DNA of 64,000 nt from Prorocentrum cordatum (GCA_963575745.1 CAUYUJ010017796.1:102501-166500); one strand, 5' to 3'. Shown: positions 30,261 through 41,642, counted from the first letter of the stretch. Numbers and translations are program-made. Notes: a model not told the origin generated them from the sequence alone.

Positions 30261-30724
30261 ATTCCCATGCCCGTTGTCCCTCCTCGTCTCCTTTCTTTTC
30301 CACTGGATCTGGCAGAGTCGCATTCCCTTCTTGAAGCGTGAGCCTCAGAGATAGATTGCCCGCCACAGTGGGGGGGGCCATTGTCCAGCTGTGGCTTCGC
30401 TGCCTGGAATCATGTTGCATTCCCCTGAATTCTGCCCTGTTTCCTCCTCCCCCTCCCGCTCCCCGATTCATCTCCTCCATTTCCCCTTCCCCCCTTCTCT
30501 CCTCCGCCCTCCTCTGAACACGCTTGAAACAAACTAAGAAGAAATTCTAGACGCTTCGCGTACCCCCACCAGCCTTGCGCGCCCCGCTCTGACTGGACTC
30601 TCCGCTGGCGCGCTCGCCTGCGGCCGCTGACTAAAAAGTATCCCCACCAGCCCATCCAGAAACGATGTGCAGGCGACTTGAGGTGATCAGGGAAGCGCGA
30701 CAGCAAAGAGGGGGGCGGCCGAAC

Positions 30725-30870
30725 CGTGTAAAGGAGTGAGGAGGAGAAGGAGGAGGTGGATGGATGGATGGATGAGGGAGTGGGAAGAAGGAGGATGAAT
30801 AGGATGAGGAAGAGGCGGAGGAGGAGGAGGAGGAGGAGGAGGAAGAAGAGAAGGAGTACGAGGAGGATGG
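30725..30870. repeat. GGA and GGAT microsatellite
   Basis: GGATGGAT followed by GGA repeats on the plus strand. The 460 bp to its left hold no recognised gene. Confidence 0.9.
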
Positions 30871-30899
30871 AGGAACAGGAGGATGAGAAGGGCAAGCAC

Positions 30900-31310
30900 G
30901 AGGGCCAGAGGTCTCTTGGATGCCTCTCGGAGCCTCTTGGGGTATCTCTTGGGCGATTATTTGTGGCCTCTTGGGGCGTCTTGGGGGTCGCTTCGCGATC
31001 CTGGGCTCTTGGGGCCATCTCGGGGCCATCTTGGGACCTCTTGGGGCTTCCTGGGCGGGCTCTTCGGGGTCTTGGGTGCCTCGGGGGAGCTTGGGGCCGC
31101 TTGGGATCCTTTTGGGGGCCTCCTGGGGGCCTCTTGGGGCCATCTCGGGACCATTTTGGGACCTCTCGGGGCCTCCTGGGCGCTTCTTGGGGCCATCTCG
31201 GAGGAGATCGATCAAACAAGAGGAGGGGGTCACAATTACCCCTCCCCCCAGGAGGCCAAAATGGGGCCAACACCTGAGTAAAGTAAAACCAATGAGTTTG
31301 GCTTCCTCGC
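30900..31310. repeat. CTTGGGG-type minisatellite, array 5, with spacer
   Basis: Array to 31195, then a spacer with GAAAA-like remnants and ACCAATGAGTTTGGCTTCCT, comparable to the spacer end in arrays 2 and 4. Confidence 0.8.
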
Positions 31311-31385
31311 CGAGGCCGTGTTGGACGCCCGGACACTTCGCGCCCCCCCCCTCCAGGTCCAGGGAAGGGGGTAGGGGGAGGGGTC

Positions 31386-31543
31386 AAGTTACCCCCTCCC
31401 CGCCCGCAAGCCGTCTCGCTCACTCCCACCCGCCCTCCCAACACATACGTAGCACCCGAGTCTGGCCCGAGCCTCAGCATATTCAGCAGTCGTCTTGGGA
31501 TGGGGAGTTACTGGGGGCCAATCCGCCGCCGCCGCCGTTGCCT

Positions 31544-31574
<31 letters not shown>

Positions 31575-32660
31575 TGCCCGCCGCCGCCGCCCCCGCCGCG
31601 CCGCCGCCGCGCCGCCGCCGCCCGCCGCCGCCGCCGCCGCCGCCGCCTCTGCCAAACCGCCGCCGGAGCCGCGCCGCTGCGCCACCGCCGCCGCCGCCGC
31701 CGCAGGCCCGCCGCCGCCGCCGCAGCCTCCCGCCGCCTGCCGCCGCCGCGCAGCCGCCGCCGCCGCCGCCGCCGCCGCCCGCAGCCGACGCCGCGGCCAC
31801 CGCCGCCCCACCGCAGCCGCCCCCGCCGCCGCCGCCGCCGCCGCACGCCGCCGCCGCCGCAGCCGCAGCCGCCGCCGCCGCCAAGTGTACTCTGTATTGT
31901 TTTTTGACAGGGATGGTGGGGGGGCCGCATCGGGTTGGCTGCGCATGTTCCGAATTTGGAGGCAGAGTGTGCTTGTGTTTTTTTTTACAAGGGATGGTGG
32001 GGGGGGTTGTCATGGACTCGGGTTGGCCCCCAGTCGCCTGGGGGAGGGGGTGTTTATTAATAGGGAGCAGTGATCAAGGCCCCCTCCCCGCCCGCTAGCC
32101 GCCTCGCTCACTCCCACCCGCCCTCCCAACACATACGTAGCACCCGAGCCTGGTCCGAGCCTCAGCATATTCAGCAGTCGTCTTTGGATGGGCAGGTACG
32201 GGGAACCAATCCGCCGCCGCCGCCGCCGCCGCCGCCTCCGCCCGCCCGCCCGCCGCCGCCGCCGCCGCCGCCGCGCGCCGCTGCCAAACCGCTGCCAAGC
32301 CACCGCAGCCGCCCACCGCCAACCGCCACCGCCAGCCGCCGCCGCCCGCAGCGCAGCCGCCGCCGCCGCCGCCGCCGCCGCCCCCCCCGCCGCCGCCGCC
32401 GCCGCCGCCGCAACCGCCGCAGCCGCCGCCACCGCCGCCGCAGCCGCAACCGCCGCCAAGTGTACTCTGTATTGAATGTTGACAGGGATGGTGGGGGGAG
32501 GGCCGCATCGGGTTGGCTGCGCATGTTTCGAATATGGAGACACAGTGTGTTTTGTAGTGATTTTTGCAAGGGATGGTGGGGGGGGTCGTCATGGTACATG
32601 GTTGGCCCCCAGTCGCCTGGGGGAGGGGGCGTTTATTCGTAGGGAACAGTGATAAACCCC
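31386..32660. repeat. 689-bp tandem duplication carrying CCG arrays
   Basis: Two units offset by 689 bp (ACACATACGTAGCACCCGAG at 31441 and 32130). Each unit is: CCCTCCCCGCCCGC start, CAGCATATTCAGCAGTCGTC, a (CCG)n array (31515-31885; 32208-32455), CAAGTGTACTCTGTATTG, two AGGGATGGTGGGG boxes and GGCCCCCAGTCGCCTGGGGG. CCG arrays give spurious Ala, Pro, Arg and Gly frames in all six frames. Confidence 0.9.
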
Positions 32661-33250
32661 TCCCCGAAGGGGAAGAAGGAGGGGTGGCAGAAGAAACGCC
32701 CTAAACCACCGACGCCCGGAGGGCTGGTGGGATCCTCCATTTCCCTTTCCCCCCCTTCTCTCCTCCGCCCTCCTCTGAACACGCGCGAAACAAACAAAAA
32801 AAAATTCTATACCCCACAACCCTGCAACTGCATCCGAATAGCATCATCTTCCTCACCGACTCATCCTTCTCCTTTTTCTGTTCGCCCCCCCACGTTCCTC
32901 CCCGCCCCCGCGCGCTAGGTCGGCAGCCACATCGGACGGGAGATAGGACGGCTCGGCACCCGCTGCGCCAGGACGACGACAACAACGGACGACGACAACG
33001 ACGCCAAGGCGACGACGACGACGACGGCGGCGGCGGTGGCGGTGGCGCCAGCGGCGGCGGCGGCGACGGCGACGGCGACGGCAATGGGGACGTCGACGAC
33101 GACGACGGCGACGTCGACTACGACGGCGACGATCGATCAGTGTTTTGACGTGTTGGGCCCATTTTGGGCTTCTGGCGAGCTCCTGGGACCTCCGCGGAAA
33201 CCTGCAGCGAAGTCTGGAGACCTCAGGGCAGCAGGAGAACAGAGGGAGAC
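32661..33250. other. Unassigned stretch with GAC/GGC triplets
   Basis: A GGCGACGAC-rich patch lies at 32970-33130. GCCCTCCTCTGAACACGC near 32768 matches a copy near 30508. No gene recognised. Confidence 0.45.
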
Positions 33251-33254
33251 GGAT

Positions 33255-33269
33255 GGATAATGATAATGT

Positions 33270-33307
<38 letters not shown>

Positions 33308-33314
33308 CTGATGC

Positions 33315-33376
<62 letters not shown>

Positions 33377-33820
33377 GTGATGGTGATGGTGATGGTGATG
33401 GTGATGGTGATGGTGATGGTGGTGGTGGTGGTAGTGGTGATGGTGATGGTGATGATGATGACGATGTTGATGATGTTGTTGATGTTGATGCTGATGTTGA
33501 TAGTGATGTTGATGCTACTCATGCTCATGCTGGTGTTCATGCTGCTGATGATGATGCTGATGATTATGACGATGATGATGTTGATGATGATGATGCTGAT
33601 GATGATGAGTTTGATGATGCTGATGCTGATGCTGATGCTGATGATGATGATGATGATGATGATGATGTTGGTGGTGGTGATGATGGTGATGGTGAGGAGG
33701 ATGAGGAGGAGGATGAGGAGGAGGAAGTGGGCGAGGAGGGCGGCGAGGCCGGCGGCGGGGTGGAGGGAGAGGACGGGGAGAAAGGGGAGGGCGAGGAGGA
33801 GGAGGAGAAGGACCAGTGCA
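33255..33820. repeat. GAT/GGT microsatellite passing into GGA
   Basis: Mostly GAT with GCT, GTT and GGT variants to 33690, then GGA/GGC. The 280-residue Asp-rich and Met-rich frames across it are artefacts. Confidence 0.95.
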
Positions 33821-34374
33821 AACCCAAGACGCATCAACGATGTTGTGATCAACTCTCCCCCCAAGTTTCCTCTTCACTGGTCCCTGCAGTTTTTGTCATT
33901 GCGGGAAGTGCCCAATTGGAAGACAAGTCGTTCGAGAATCCATTGTCGTGCCAGAACACCATTCCTGGATCCTCAGCGCCTCGAGTCACCGTGATTGTTG
34001 CGTTTTGACAGACAATACCGCGAATTCACCCGATCGTCGTTTCCTGACAGCCCTCAAACGTGCCAGATCACCAGCCCTGGGACTGCAACCATTCGAATCC
34101 TTAACACCTGCTGTAAACGCTTAAAGACGAAGACACGTGGCACATTCAGCGACTGCTGATGGATACACTGGAGAGCACCGCAATAGTTGTTCTCCCTAAG
34201 TGTTCTGTTCCTTCCGCCTTCGCTTCCTCCACCCTCAAAGGATCTCTGTCTGCCGAGCCCGAGCCCTGCCCGAGGGCGCCCAGGAGATCGGACCTCTCGA
34301 GGCTGGGGCCCCAAGACGACGCTGAGACCGCCATACATCAAATTAAGCTTGGCGGGGAAAGAGGGTCTCAGATC
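33821..34374. other. Unassigned stretch between GAT and ATC arrays
   Basis: Unique-looking sequence of mixed composition. No recognised gene. Confidence 0.4.
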
Positions 34375-34430
34375 CTCATCATCAGCAGCAGCATCATCAT
34401 CATCAGCACCAGCATCAGCATCAGCATCAG

Positions 34431-34462
<32 letters not shown>

Positions 34463-34463
34463 G

Positions 34464-34503
<40 letters not shown>

Positions 34504-34568
34504 TTCATCTTCATCTTCATCTTCATCTTCATCTTCTTCTTCTTCTTCATCATCATCATCATCATGAA
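34375..34568. repeat. ATC microsatellite, inverted relative to the GAT array
   Basis: ATC units with AGC and TTC variants, complementary to the GAT array 0.7 kb to the left. Confidence 0.95.
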
Positions 34569-34639
34569 CATCAGTTTCCTCCTCGTCATCCTCATCCTCA
34601 TGCCCCCCGTGTGAGGGAGCGAGCCCAGGGGAAGGAAGC

Positions 34640-35030
34640 AGAAGGATAGGTGGCGGAGAAGAAAGAAGGGCAGGGGAGGAGAAAGGGAGGAGGGCAGGAG
34701 GATGGAAAAGGGGGTGCAGGAGGAGGAAGGAGAGGGGAGGAGGAGGAAGAGGAGGAAGAGGAGGGATGAAGGAGGAGTGTGAGGATCATGGTAGAGGAGG
34801 AGGAGGAGGAGGAGAAGTAGGAGGAGGAGGAGGAGGAGAAGGAAGTCGAGGTCATGGTTCTCTTCTAATTCCCCCTGCTCCCCCCTGCCTCCTCGTCCTG
34901 CTCCTCCTCGGCTCCCTCCTCATCCTCCCTCTTCGATGCGTCCGCCTCGCCCTGCCCCCCCTCGTTCCTCCTCGGGGGGGGGGGCAGTGGGGCCCCCCTA
35001 CGCCCCCCCCCCCCCCCCCGGGGTGGTGGG
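34640..35030. repeat. GGA tract and G/C homopolymer runs
   Basis: GGA-rich purine tract to 34850, then G13 and C17 runs at 34975-35025, which are plausible quadruplex or hairpin formers. Confidence 0.85.
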
Positions 35031-35164
35031 AGCGGCACAAGACGCACATCATAGGCTTCAACGTCGCCCTCTTGTGGGCCGGGGGGCGGGCCGGTAGCGC
35101 ACGCGCGCAGGCAGCGCTTCGCTGTTCCGATCGTCGTTGTCGTCGGCGTCGTCCTAGTCGACGC

Positions 35165-35346
35165 GTTCGCGAAAGTCCTCCTCTTCCTCCTCTTCCTCCT
35201 CTTCCTCATTCTCCTCCTTCTCATCCTCCCTCCTCCGCCTCCTCCTCCTCCTCCTCCTCCTCCTCCTCCTTCCCTCTCCTCCTCATCCTCCTCCTCCTCC
35301 TCCTCCTCCTCCTCCTCCTCCTCCTCCTCCTCCTCCTCCTCCTCCG
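35165..35346. repeat. TCC homopyrimidine microsatellite
   Basis: TCC/TTCC units, nearly perfect at 35285-35346. Confidence 0.95.
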
Positions 35347-35524
35347 CCTCTCGCAACGAATCGAGGAATTAAGCGGGTCCTGAAGGAAACAGGTCCTGGA
35401 GGTGTTTGTCCGTTTTCGAGTTCCCTGGGCTCTCTGGCCTCGGGGCCGCCCGACACACAACATCGGGACGAAGAGCTGTTCCCAGGGGAGGGTCCCCGTG
35501 TCCAGGACCCGCTTGCTTCGCGCC

Positions 35525-35600
35525 GTCTCGGCGGCGCGCCCGCGGGGGGGAATCAATGCCAGAGGGGGCGGGCCCTCTCGGAAGGCTCAGAAGGCCTCGG
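35525..35600. mobile_element. Foldback family M3, half copy
   Basis: Matches the left arm of the family (CTCGGCGGCGCGCC ... GGAAGGCTCAGAAGGCC). The matching right arm is absent because a G-rich tract follows. Confidence 0.5.
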
Positions 35601-35765
35601 GGAGGGTGGGGGGAGGGGGGGGGGAGGGAGGAGGGGGGGGGGGGGGAGGGAGGGATGTAGGGAGGAAGGGGAGGGGGGGAAAGGGGGTTGAAGGAGCGGA
35701 GGGGCGGTGCGGGAGGGAGGGGATGGAGGGAGTTGGGATGAGGGGGGGGGGGGAGGGGGAGGCCT
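35601..35765. repeat. G-rich tract with many G runs
   Basis: More than a dozen runs of four or more G, with A and T spacers. Strong G-quadruplex potential on the plus strand. Confidence 0.85.
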
Positions 35766-36009
35766 CCTGAGAAACTTCTCCCGGCCCCCTGACGCGCGCC
35801 GATCTGGTTGTTGCGGCCCGCGGCCCCACAGGCCCCGACCGCCGACCGACCGCGTCCCAGGAGCAGTTTCTCTCGCCCCAGATCCATGTGGAGTGGCCGC
35901 GGGAGCCGATGACCACCGGCCCCAGCGGCCGAGGGCAAGGGAGCACGCCGGGAGTTGAGAAACAGCACGTAGATCGTCGGAGATATTTGGGCCCCCTTAT
36001 CCACAGCCG

Positions 36010-36205
36010 CCCTCATCCTCCTCCTCCTCCTCCTCCTCCTTCACTCATCCTCCTCCTCCTCCTCCTCCTCCTCCTCCGCCCTCCTCCCTCCTATCCTCCC
36101 CCCTTCTCCTCCCCCCCTTCTCCCCCTACCATTCCCCATCCATTCCCCACCCTTCCCCTCCTCCTTCTCCTCCTCCTCCTCCTCCTCCTCCTCCTCCTCC
36201 TCACC
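36010..36205. repeat. TCC homopyrimidine microsatellite
   Basis: CTCCTCCTC units with CCC interruptions. Confidence 0.95.
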
Positions 36206-37350
36206 TCGTTGCTCTCGCGGGGCCGGGGCGTTCGCGGTGCTGGGCCCGGGTGCGGGTTGGCGTCCGTCTCGTCTCGGGTCGGTTCTTCCCCTGTCCCATT
36301 GCCTCTGGCGCGCTTCTCGGCGGTCCCCCCCAACACCGCAGCGCCATGGGTAACAGCGTAGAGAGGAGAAGCCAAGAGGAGCAAGCAGGATGAGAATGGA
36401 GGAGCAGGAGAAGGAGGACTCCCCCGCCTCCACCTGTCTCCCCTTCCCATCCCTTCACTCACTCCCTCCCTCCACTCCCTCGCTTACCCTCCCTGTTTTC
36501 ATATTCCCCCCCAGCCCCCTTTCCTTCAACCCTCTGACCCGACCCTTCCATCTGCCCCACCTGCCCTTCCATTGCCCCCCTTCTCCAATTTACTATTATC
36601 TCCTCCCCCCGCATCCGTCTCCTCCTCTTCTTTCCCTACTCCGCCCACGTCCGCCTCTCTCCTGCTCCCTCAGTTCTCTTCGCCTTCCCCAACACGATGC
36701 CCCTTCTCCCTTTCCTTTCCTCTCCTTCCCTCCCAGTCCTCCTCGCTTCCCTTCCCATCCCCAGTTCTCCCTTAAATATTCCCTGTCCTCCTCCGCTTCC
36801 CCGATCTTTTTTCAATGTGTGTCTTGAGCAGTGCAGTGGGCATCTTCAGATATGGCTTCTTGCCAGTGTGCTTCCTAAGAAGATCAGCATGGTCCTTCTA
36901 AATGCCTTGGTTTCGTAAGTACTGACAGTGCGGATGATGTATTTCATTGATGTTGTGCAATTGAGTTAGATTGGCATGATCGTATCCAATTCGGTTTGTT
37001 GGTAAAGCAGTGTTTCCGCGTGTCTCTATTATGGCCAACATTGGCACATGGTGTGCGGCACTGACAATCTAGTGCCGCAGTGTTCCTTGAAAGGCCTGCG
37101 ATGTGTGTTGACATGTTCAGTCAAACACGGGCACGCACAGTAACACACGAAGTGCGTTGTATGATTTGTTCGCGTGGGGGCAGTACAAGTATGCTGTTTG
37201 CGGGTACCTGGCAGATTGATCACCCAAGTGGCGTGTTTGCAGAGTGGGCTTCCAAAGAACGACAAAAGTACACGTGTGTTCCGATGCGCCGTCGGTCGGG
37301 AGGTGGATAATGCAGTGGCTCAGGCACACGGCCTCCGTTTCTATGCTTCT
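36206..37350. other. Unassigned stretch, pyrimidine-rich then mixed
   Basis: CT-rich until 36800, then less GC-rich sequence. No recognised gene. A TTGGTAAAGCAGTG-type segment carries no identifiable RNA gene. Confidence 0.4.
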
Positions 37351-37354
37351 CTCT

Positions 37355-37385
37355 CACAGTCTCATTCCCTCTCTCGCTCTTTCTG

Positions 37386-37430
<45 letters not shown>

Positions 37431-37595
37431 TTCCCTCTCTCTATATATATGTATGTATCTCTCTCTCTCTCTCTCCCCCTAACGTTTTCTCCCTATAGAT
37501 CCTTATCCCACTCTCTCTCTCCATTTCTCTCTATCTCTCTCTCTCTCTATCTCTCTCTATCCCTCTCTCTCTGTGTATATATATACATATATATA
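37355..37595. repeat. CT dinucleotide microsatellite with TATA inserts
   Basis: (CT)n interrupted by TATATATGTATG and CCCTCTC. Confidence 0.95.
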
Positions 37596-37599
37596 TATG

Positions 37600-38950
37600 T
37601 CCTCCCCATGTTTCTTATATGCGAGTATGGACACACATGATGCCTTGCTCTCGTATTGGGTAAAACTCGGCCGCATCTCCAGAGAAATCATAAGAAGCTC
37701 CGATGTGCAGGACATATTTCGAATACAAGTCCTCTTGCTTTGTTTTTGAATGCCGTTGCCCTATCGCTGATGCAGCCGCTTGTTGCTGGAATACTACAAG
37801 GTACCATTTTTTTCTGCTGGCAAGCCCCATGGCCATCAGGAATCCACATGCGATGTTCCTCCATCGTGACCTGCTTCTGGAGTCGGCCCCACCATGTGAT
37901 GTCTCTGATTCGCGTTGGCAGCCTTGTGCGGCAGAGTGCAGGACAATGTTATCGAGATCGAAACGCCGAGTGTGGCGTGATGATAGACGAGTTGCGGTTC
38001 GCATAGCTATGATCAGCACGAATGGGCTTCTCCATCAGTTCCCGTTGTTGTGTGGAAGCGTTGCTGTTGCGACGAATGAGATTACCGACAAGTCGAGTCT
38101 GGCAATGTGTCCGAAAACTGGAACAGTTCATGGACAATTGCGTGCAGACGCGGTCGAATACTATTTTTCACGTTTCTGGAGGACTTGATGTGGCATAATT
38201 CGAACAGCAGGTCGATGGCAAGGTCGAAGGCAGTCCGATGCCATTGGTTTCGAATATTCTTTCCTTGCAAATTCAAATGTGCAGCCGACTACGGGTGCGA
38301 GAAAACTCACTGCCAGACTCCATGCCAGCGTGCCCCAAAATCATGCACGAGCAGGGTGGCCATGACTGATCGTTCATTCCCAGTCTGTGATAGGAGTCCT
38401 TCATCCGGTGATGCCCGTGATCATGCACCAGAACCTGGACATGCAGCACATGAGTTTCTGCATCTTCGCGGACACATTGAAGAATGTTTTGCGAAGTTTT
38501 GCGAAAAAAAGGTTTCAATGTATAGCGATACTCCTTCAAGGCCACCTGGCGAGGGTGTCTTGCACGCTACCCCAGAACATCCCGACGAAGATACGGAGGC
38601 CTGCGATACGAATATTGGTTCGCTTCTGATTGAAATTTGGATCGAGTTCGGGCGCCAGATTTGTTCCGGTAGCCAAGGCGCACTTCTCTTGGAAGGATGT
38701 TCACGGTTTTTGTTGACAGGTTCGGAGCAGGGGATTGCGACGATTCAGCGGATTTTTTCTATATCGGCCCATTGATGTTCCATGTCGCAGCGGATTAAAT
38801 TGCCGAGGATCTCGACGTCAACGGTGGTGTTATGATAGCGTGTGCGAAAGAAAAAATGTAGGATGATCCTGCAGAGTTCGGTTGGAAGCACAGGTGGGTT
38901 GTCATTGTATTGGGCAAGGGACCAACGACACAATGTTTTGATTGGTTCGG
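37600..38950. other. Less GC-rich island with small open frames on both strands
   Basis: Composition is close to 50 % GC, unlike the flanks, and free of simple repeats. On the plus strand a 222-codon frame spans 38107-38775 (Cys- and His-containing). On the minus strand 60- to 130-codon frames tile 38933-37615. I recognise no domain in either, and frames on the two strands overlap. A spliced gene is possible but unproven. Confidence 0.3.
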
Positions 38951-39120
38951 TTCAGGAACCTCTACTCTGTCTTTTGAGAGACTCTGGCCAGGCCGCCGAC
39001 GCACTCGAGGCGCGCGACCGCGCGCGTGCGTGCGCTTGCGGATGCAGGCGCTCGCAACGTTTTCTTTTTGCGACTACCGCAGCTACTGGTGTGTTTCCAT
39101 TTTGCTTCGGCGTTAATCAG

Positions 39121-39278
39121 AAGGGAAAGAAACACACAGACACAATGAATCGTCGATTCCCCTGAAAATACGGGAAAATATGGGAAGCGGGGGGGAAGAC
39201 AAAAACCCCGAAATTATGGAAAACTATGGGGAATCTGGTTATTTGTGTGTATTCATTTGTGTGTCCTTGGGCCCCTTG
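39121..39278. mobile_element. Repeat family M4, copy 1
   Basis: Begins GGGAAAGAAACACACAGACA and ends TTTGTGTGTATT ... GTGTGTCCTTGGGCCCCTT. The CACACA start and TGTGTG end are loosely inverted. Related copies at 41361-41523 and 45671-45789. Confidence 0.7.
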
Positions 39279-39478
39279 AGTTATCTCCCTCCTGCTGGCG
39301 GCACTGCTGAGATCTTCACCTGACCGGTCGGCCCTGGGGCCCCTGCATGCGCCGTCGTCCTCCGTCGTCGCCGACCTCCTACTGCGTGCCACTGCGACTG
39401 CTACGACGTCTCCTTGCCTGCTCTTGTGCCTCTTCCGCTGGGGACATCGCTGCCGCCTCGCGGCGCCAAGCCGCCCGG

Positions 39479-39516
<38 letters not shown>

Positions 39517-39725
39517 TCCTCCTCTTCCTCCTTCCTCTTGAGACTACGGCACCTGCGTCCACGCGTGGGACGCCCGCACCCCACCTGCTCAATCATACTG
39601 CGGGGGCACCCGTTCAGTTTGGATCAAAATCAGCAATCACGCAGAACCTTTCGATCCGTGTGCTTCTGGAGCACAAGGGGCCAGCCACCAGCAACGCTGC
39701 GTTATCCGCCAGCACCTTGTTGTGA
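39279..39725. other. Unassigned stretch with a GTCCTC run
   Basis: A (GTCCTC)n-like run lies at 39480-39530. No gene recognised. Confidence 0.4.
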
Positions 39726-39907
39726 CTACAGTTAACCCGCATAGTGAGGATGGGCAATCTTCCATGGGTACCCTTGCATCCTTGCCTCCTCGGTCCATCC
39801 CTGTCCACTCTAGTTGGCCGCGCCCCACTCGGCAAACTTCGAAATAGGCGTCCAAGGCCCTTGCAACTTTATCGCGGATCCTTATGGTATGTGCGGGCCG
39901 ATTGTAG
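39726..39907. mobile_element. MITE-like family M2, copy 3
   Basis: 182 bp with inverted ends CTACAGTTAACCCGCATA and TATGTGCGGGCCGATTGTAG, followed inward by AGGATGG/GGATCCTTA. The interior matches the copy at 14617. Confidence 0.75.
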
Positions 39908-39970
39908 CACTGTTGCTGCTGCCGGTTCTGGTGTCTTTTTCTTGCTCCTCCTGCACCCCTCCGCCAGTGT

Positions 39971-40124
39971 TAAGTCGGGCACGTCCCGCTACAGGGGGAA
40001 CATTCAAAAATAGTAAAAAATAGTCTGGGTTTTTTTTTATATTGTTGGGCATCTTTTCCATATGTTTGAGGGTATTTTCAATTTTTCGTCCAAAACCCCC
40101 CTGCAGGGGGACACGCCCGACCTG
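39971..40124. mobile_element. MITE-like family M1, copy 4
   Basis: Element 39973-40122 (150 bp): TA then AGTCGGGCACGTCC ... GGACACGCCCGACC. The right flank is TG instead of TA. The interior (AACATTCAAAAATAGT, TTTTTCGTCCAAAA) matches copy 1. Confidence 0.85.
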
Positions 40125-40234
40125 ACGCCGGTGGCGCTGCTGCTGCTGCCTCGGCCGGTCGCCCGTCCCCGCCCGAGGCGAGCGGAGCGGAGCTACTCGA
40201 GGCGGGAGCGAGAGAAGGCCGCCGGGCAGCGAGG

Positions 40235-40665
40235 GACGGGGGGAGGTGACGACGACGACGAGGAGGGGGGCGACGGCGACGAGGAGGAGGAGGGCGCGGA
40301 GAAGGAGGAGGAAGAGGAGGAGGAGGAGGAGGAGGAGGAGGAGGAGAGCCGCCCTCGATGAGGGAAGAGGGGGGGAGGAGGGAGGAGGAGGAGGAGGAGG
40401 AGAGAGGAGGAGGAGGAGGAGGAGGAGGAGGAGGAGGAGGAGGAGGAGGAGGAGGATGAGGGGGAAGAGAGGAGGAGGAGGAAGAGGGGAGGAGGAGGGA
40501 GGAGGAGGAGGAGGAGGAGGAGGAGGAGGAGGGAGGATAGGGAGGAGGAGAACCGCCCTCGATGAGGGAAGACGGGGGAGGAGGAGGAGGAGGAGGAGGA
40601 GGAGGAGGAAGAGGAGGAGGGGGAGGAGGAGGAGGAGGAGGAGGAGGAGAACCGCCCTCGATGAG
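40235..40665. repeat. GGA microsatellite with three embedded 17-nt hairpins
   Basis: GGA repeats interrupted at about 40347, 40551 and 40650 by (A/G)CCGCCCTCGATGAGGG, where CCCTC-GAT-GAGGG is an inverted repeat. Confidence 0.9.
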
Positions 40666-41360
40666 GGCCCGTGCCATGGGAAGGACCAGGGGTATGTGGG
40701 ATGATGTTGGGGAGCGGTGGGTGGGGAATACCTTGCTGGCGCCTGCAGATCTAATGCTTTCTGCCCTCTCCTGCTTCTCTACAATTCTGTGCCTCCTCGC
40801 ACCTCTTGCTCCGCTTAGTCCGCATTCAGGTGTTCTTCTTGGTTGCCATACACGAACGCAAACAGGCCCCGCCTCATGTCTTCCGAACGTCAAAAAAGAG
40901 GCGGAGAAAGATCGGGCCAGTCAAAAAGGGCAGGTTGTTCGAGGTTCTAGGTTTTCGGGCGCCTGCGTCGGTTCCCGGACGTTTTCCAGCCTCGGGATGC
41001 CTTTCGGCGGCTACGCCTCGTCGAGAGCTTCCCAGGGGTGCCGGGATCGCCCCCAAGCGCCGCCAGAGGCCAAGTTCTGGCTCGAGAAACAGCCGGGGCC
41101 AGATCGCCGACGATGCAATTGTGTCAATAGCGGCTCGTTTCCTCGACTGCGGCCTCCGCTGGTCGTCGTCGGGCCCTGGGGCCATCCAACACAATGGACA
41201 AGGGCGCCCTCGAGGGCGCGAAGTTCTGCGCCTTTCGCGGTTCGGCTCCGAGTCCTCCTCTCCTCCCCGGGCGGGCGGCGCGAGAGCGCGAAGTTGTTTG
41301 CGCAGCGCGAGGCGCGAAATTAGGCGCCCGTGCAAAATTGATCCAGAGCGACAAACCTCA
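40666..41360. other. Unassigned stretch
   Basis: Open frames on both strands, none with a recognised domain. GCGCGAAG-type inverted motifs lie near 41215-41320. Confidence 0.35.
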
Positions 41361-41523
41361 GGAGGAGAAAAAACACGCAGACACAAGTCATCGCCGATGC
41401 CCCAGAGAAGATCTGGGAACATATGGGCAGTGGGGGGGGGAGACAGAGACCCAGAAGACATGGGAAGAGATGGGGCATCCTTTGATTTTTGTGTGTATTT
41501 GTTGGTATGTCCCAGGGCCCCTG
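41361..41523. mobile_element. Repeat family M4, copy 2
   Basis: GGAGAAAAAACACGCAGACACA start, AGAAGATCTGGGAACATATGG interior and TTTTTGTGTGTATTTG ... CAGGGCCCCT end. Confidence 0.7.
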
Positions 41524-41535
41524 GAAAGCCACCTC

Positions 41536-41642
41536 CCCGCGGAGGGATCGCGCCCTCCCCGGAGGAGGAGGAGGAGGAGGAGGAGGAGGAGGAGGAGGAG
41601 GAGGAGGAGGAGGAGGAGGGATCGCGCCCTCCCCGGGGCTCC
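41536..41642. repeat. GGA array between direct copies of a 19-nt sequence
   Basis: GGGATCGCGCCCTCCCCGG occurs on both sides of a pure GGA run. Confidence 0.85.

Noticed and set aside
31386-32600. Several 130- to 390-residue Ala/Pro/Arg/Gly ORFs on both strands
   Set aside because: They come from CCG arrays read in six frames.
33145-34008. 280-residue Asp-rich plus-strand ORF and its Met-rich and Ile-rich shadows
   Set aside because: It is a translation of the GAT/GGA microsatellite. All frames are open because the repeat lacks stops.
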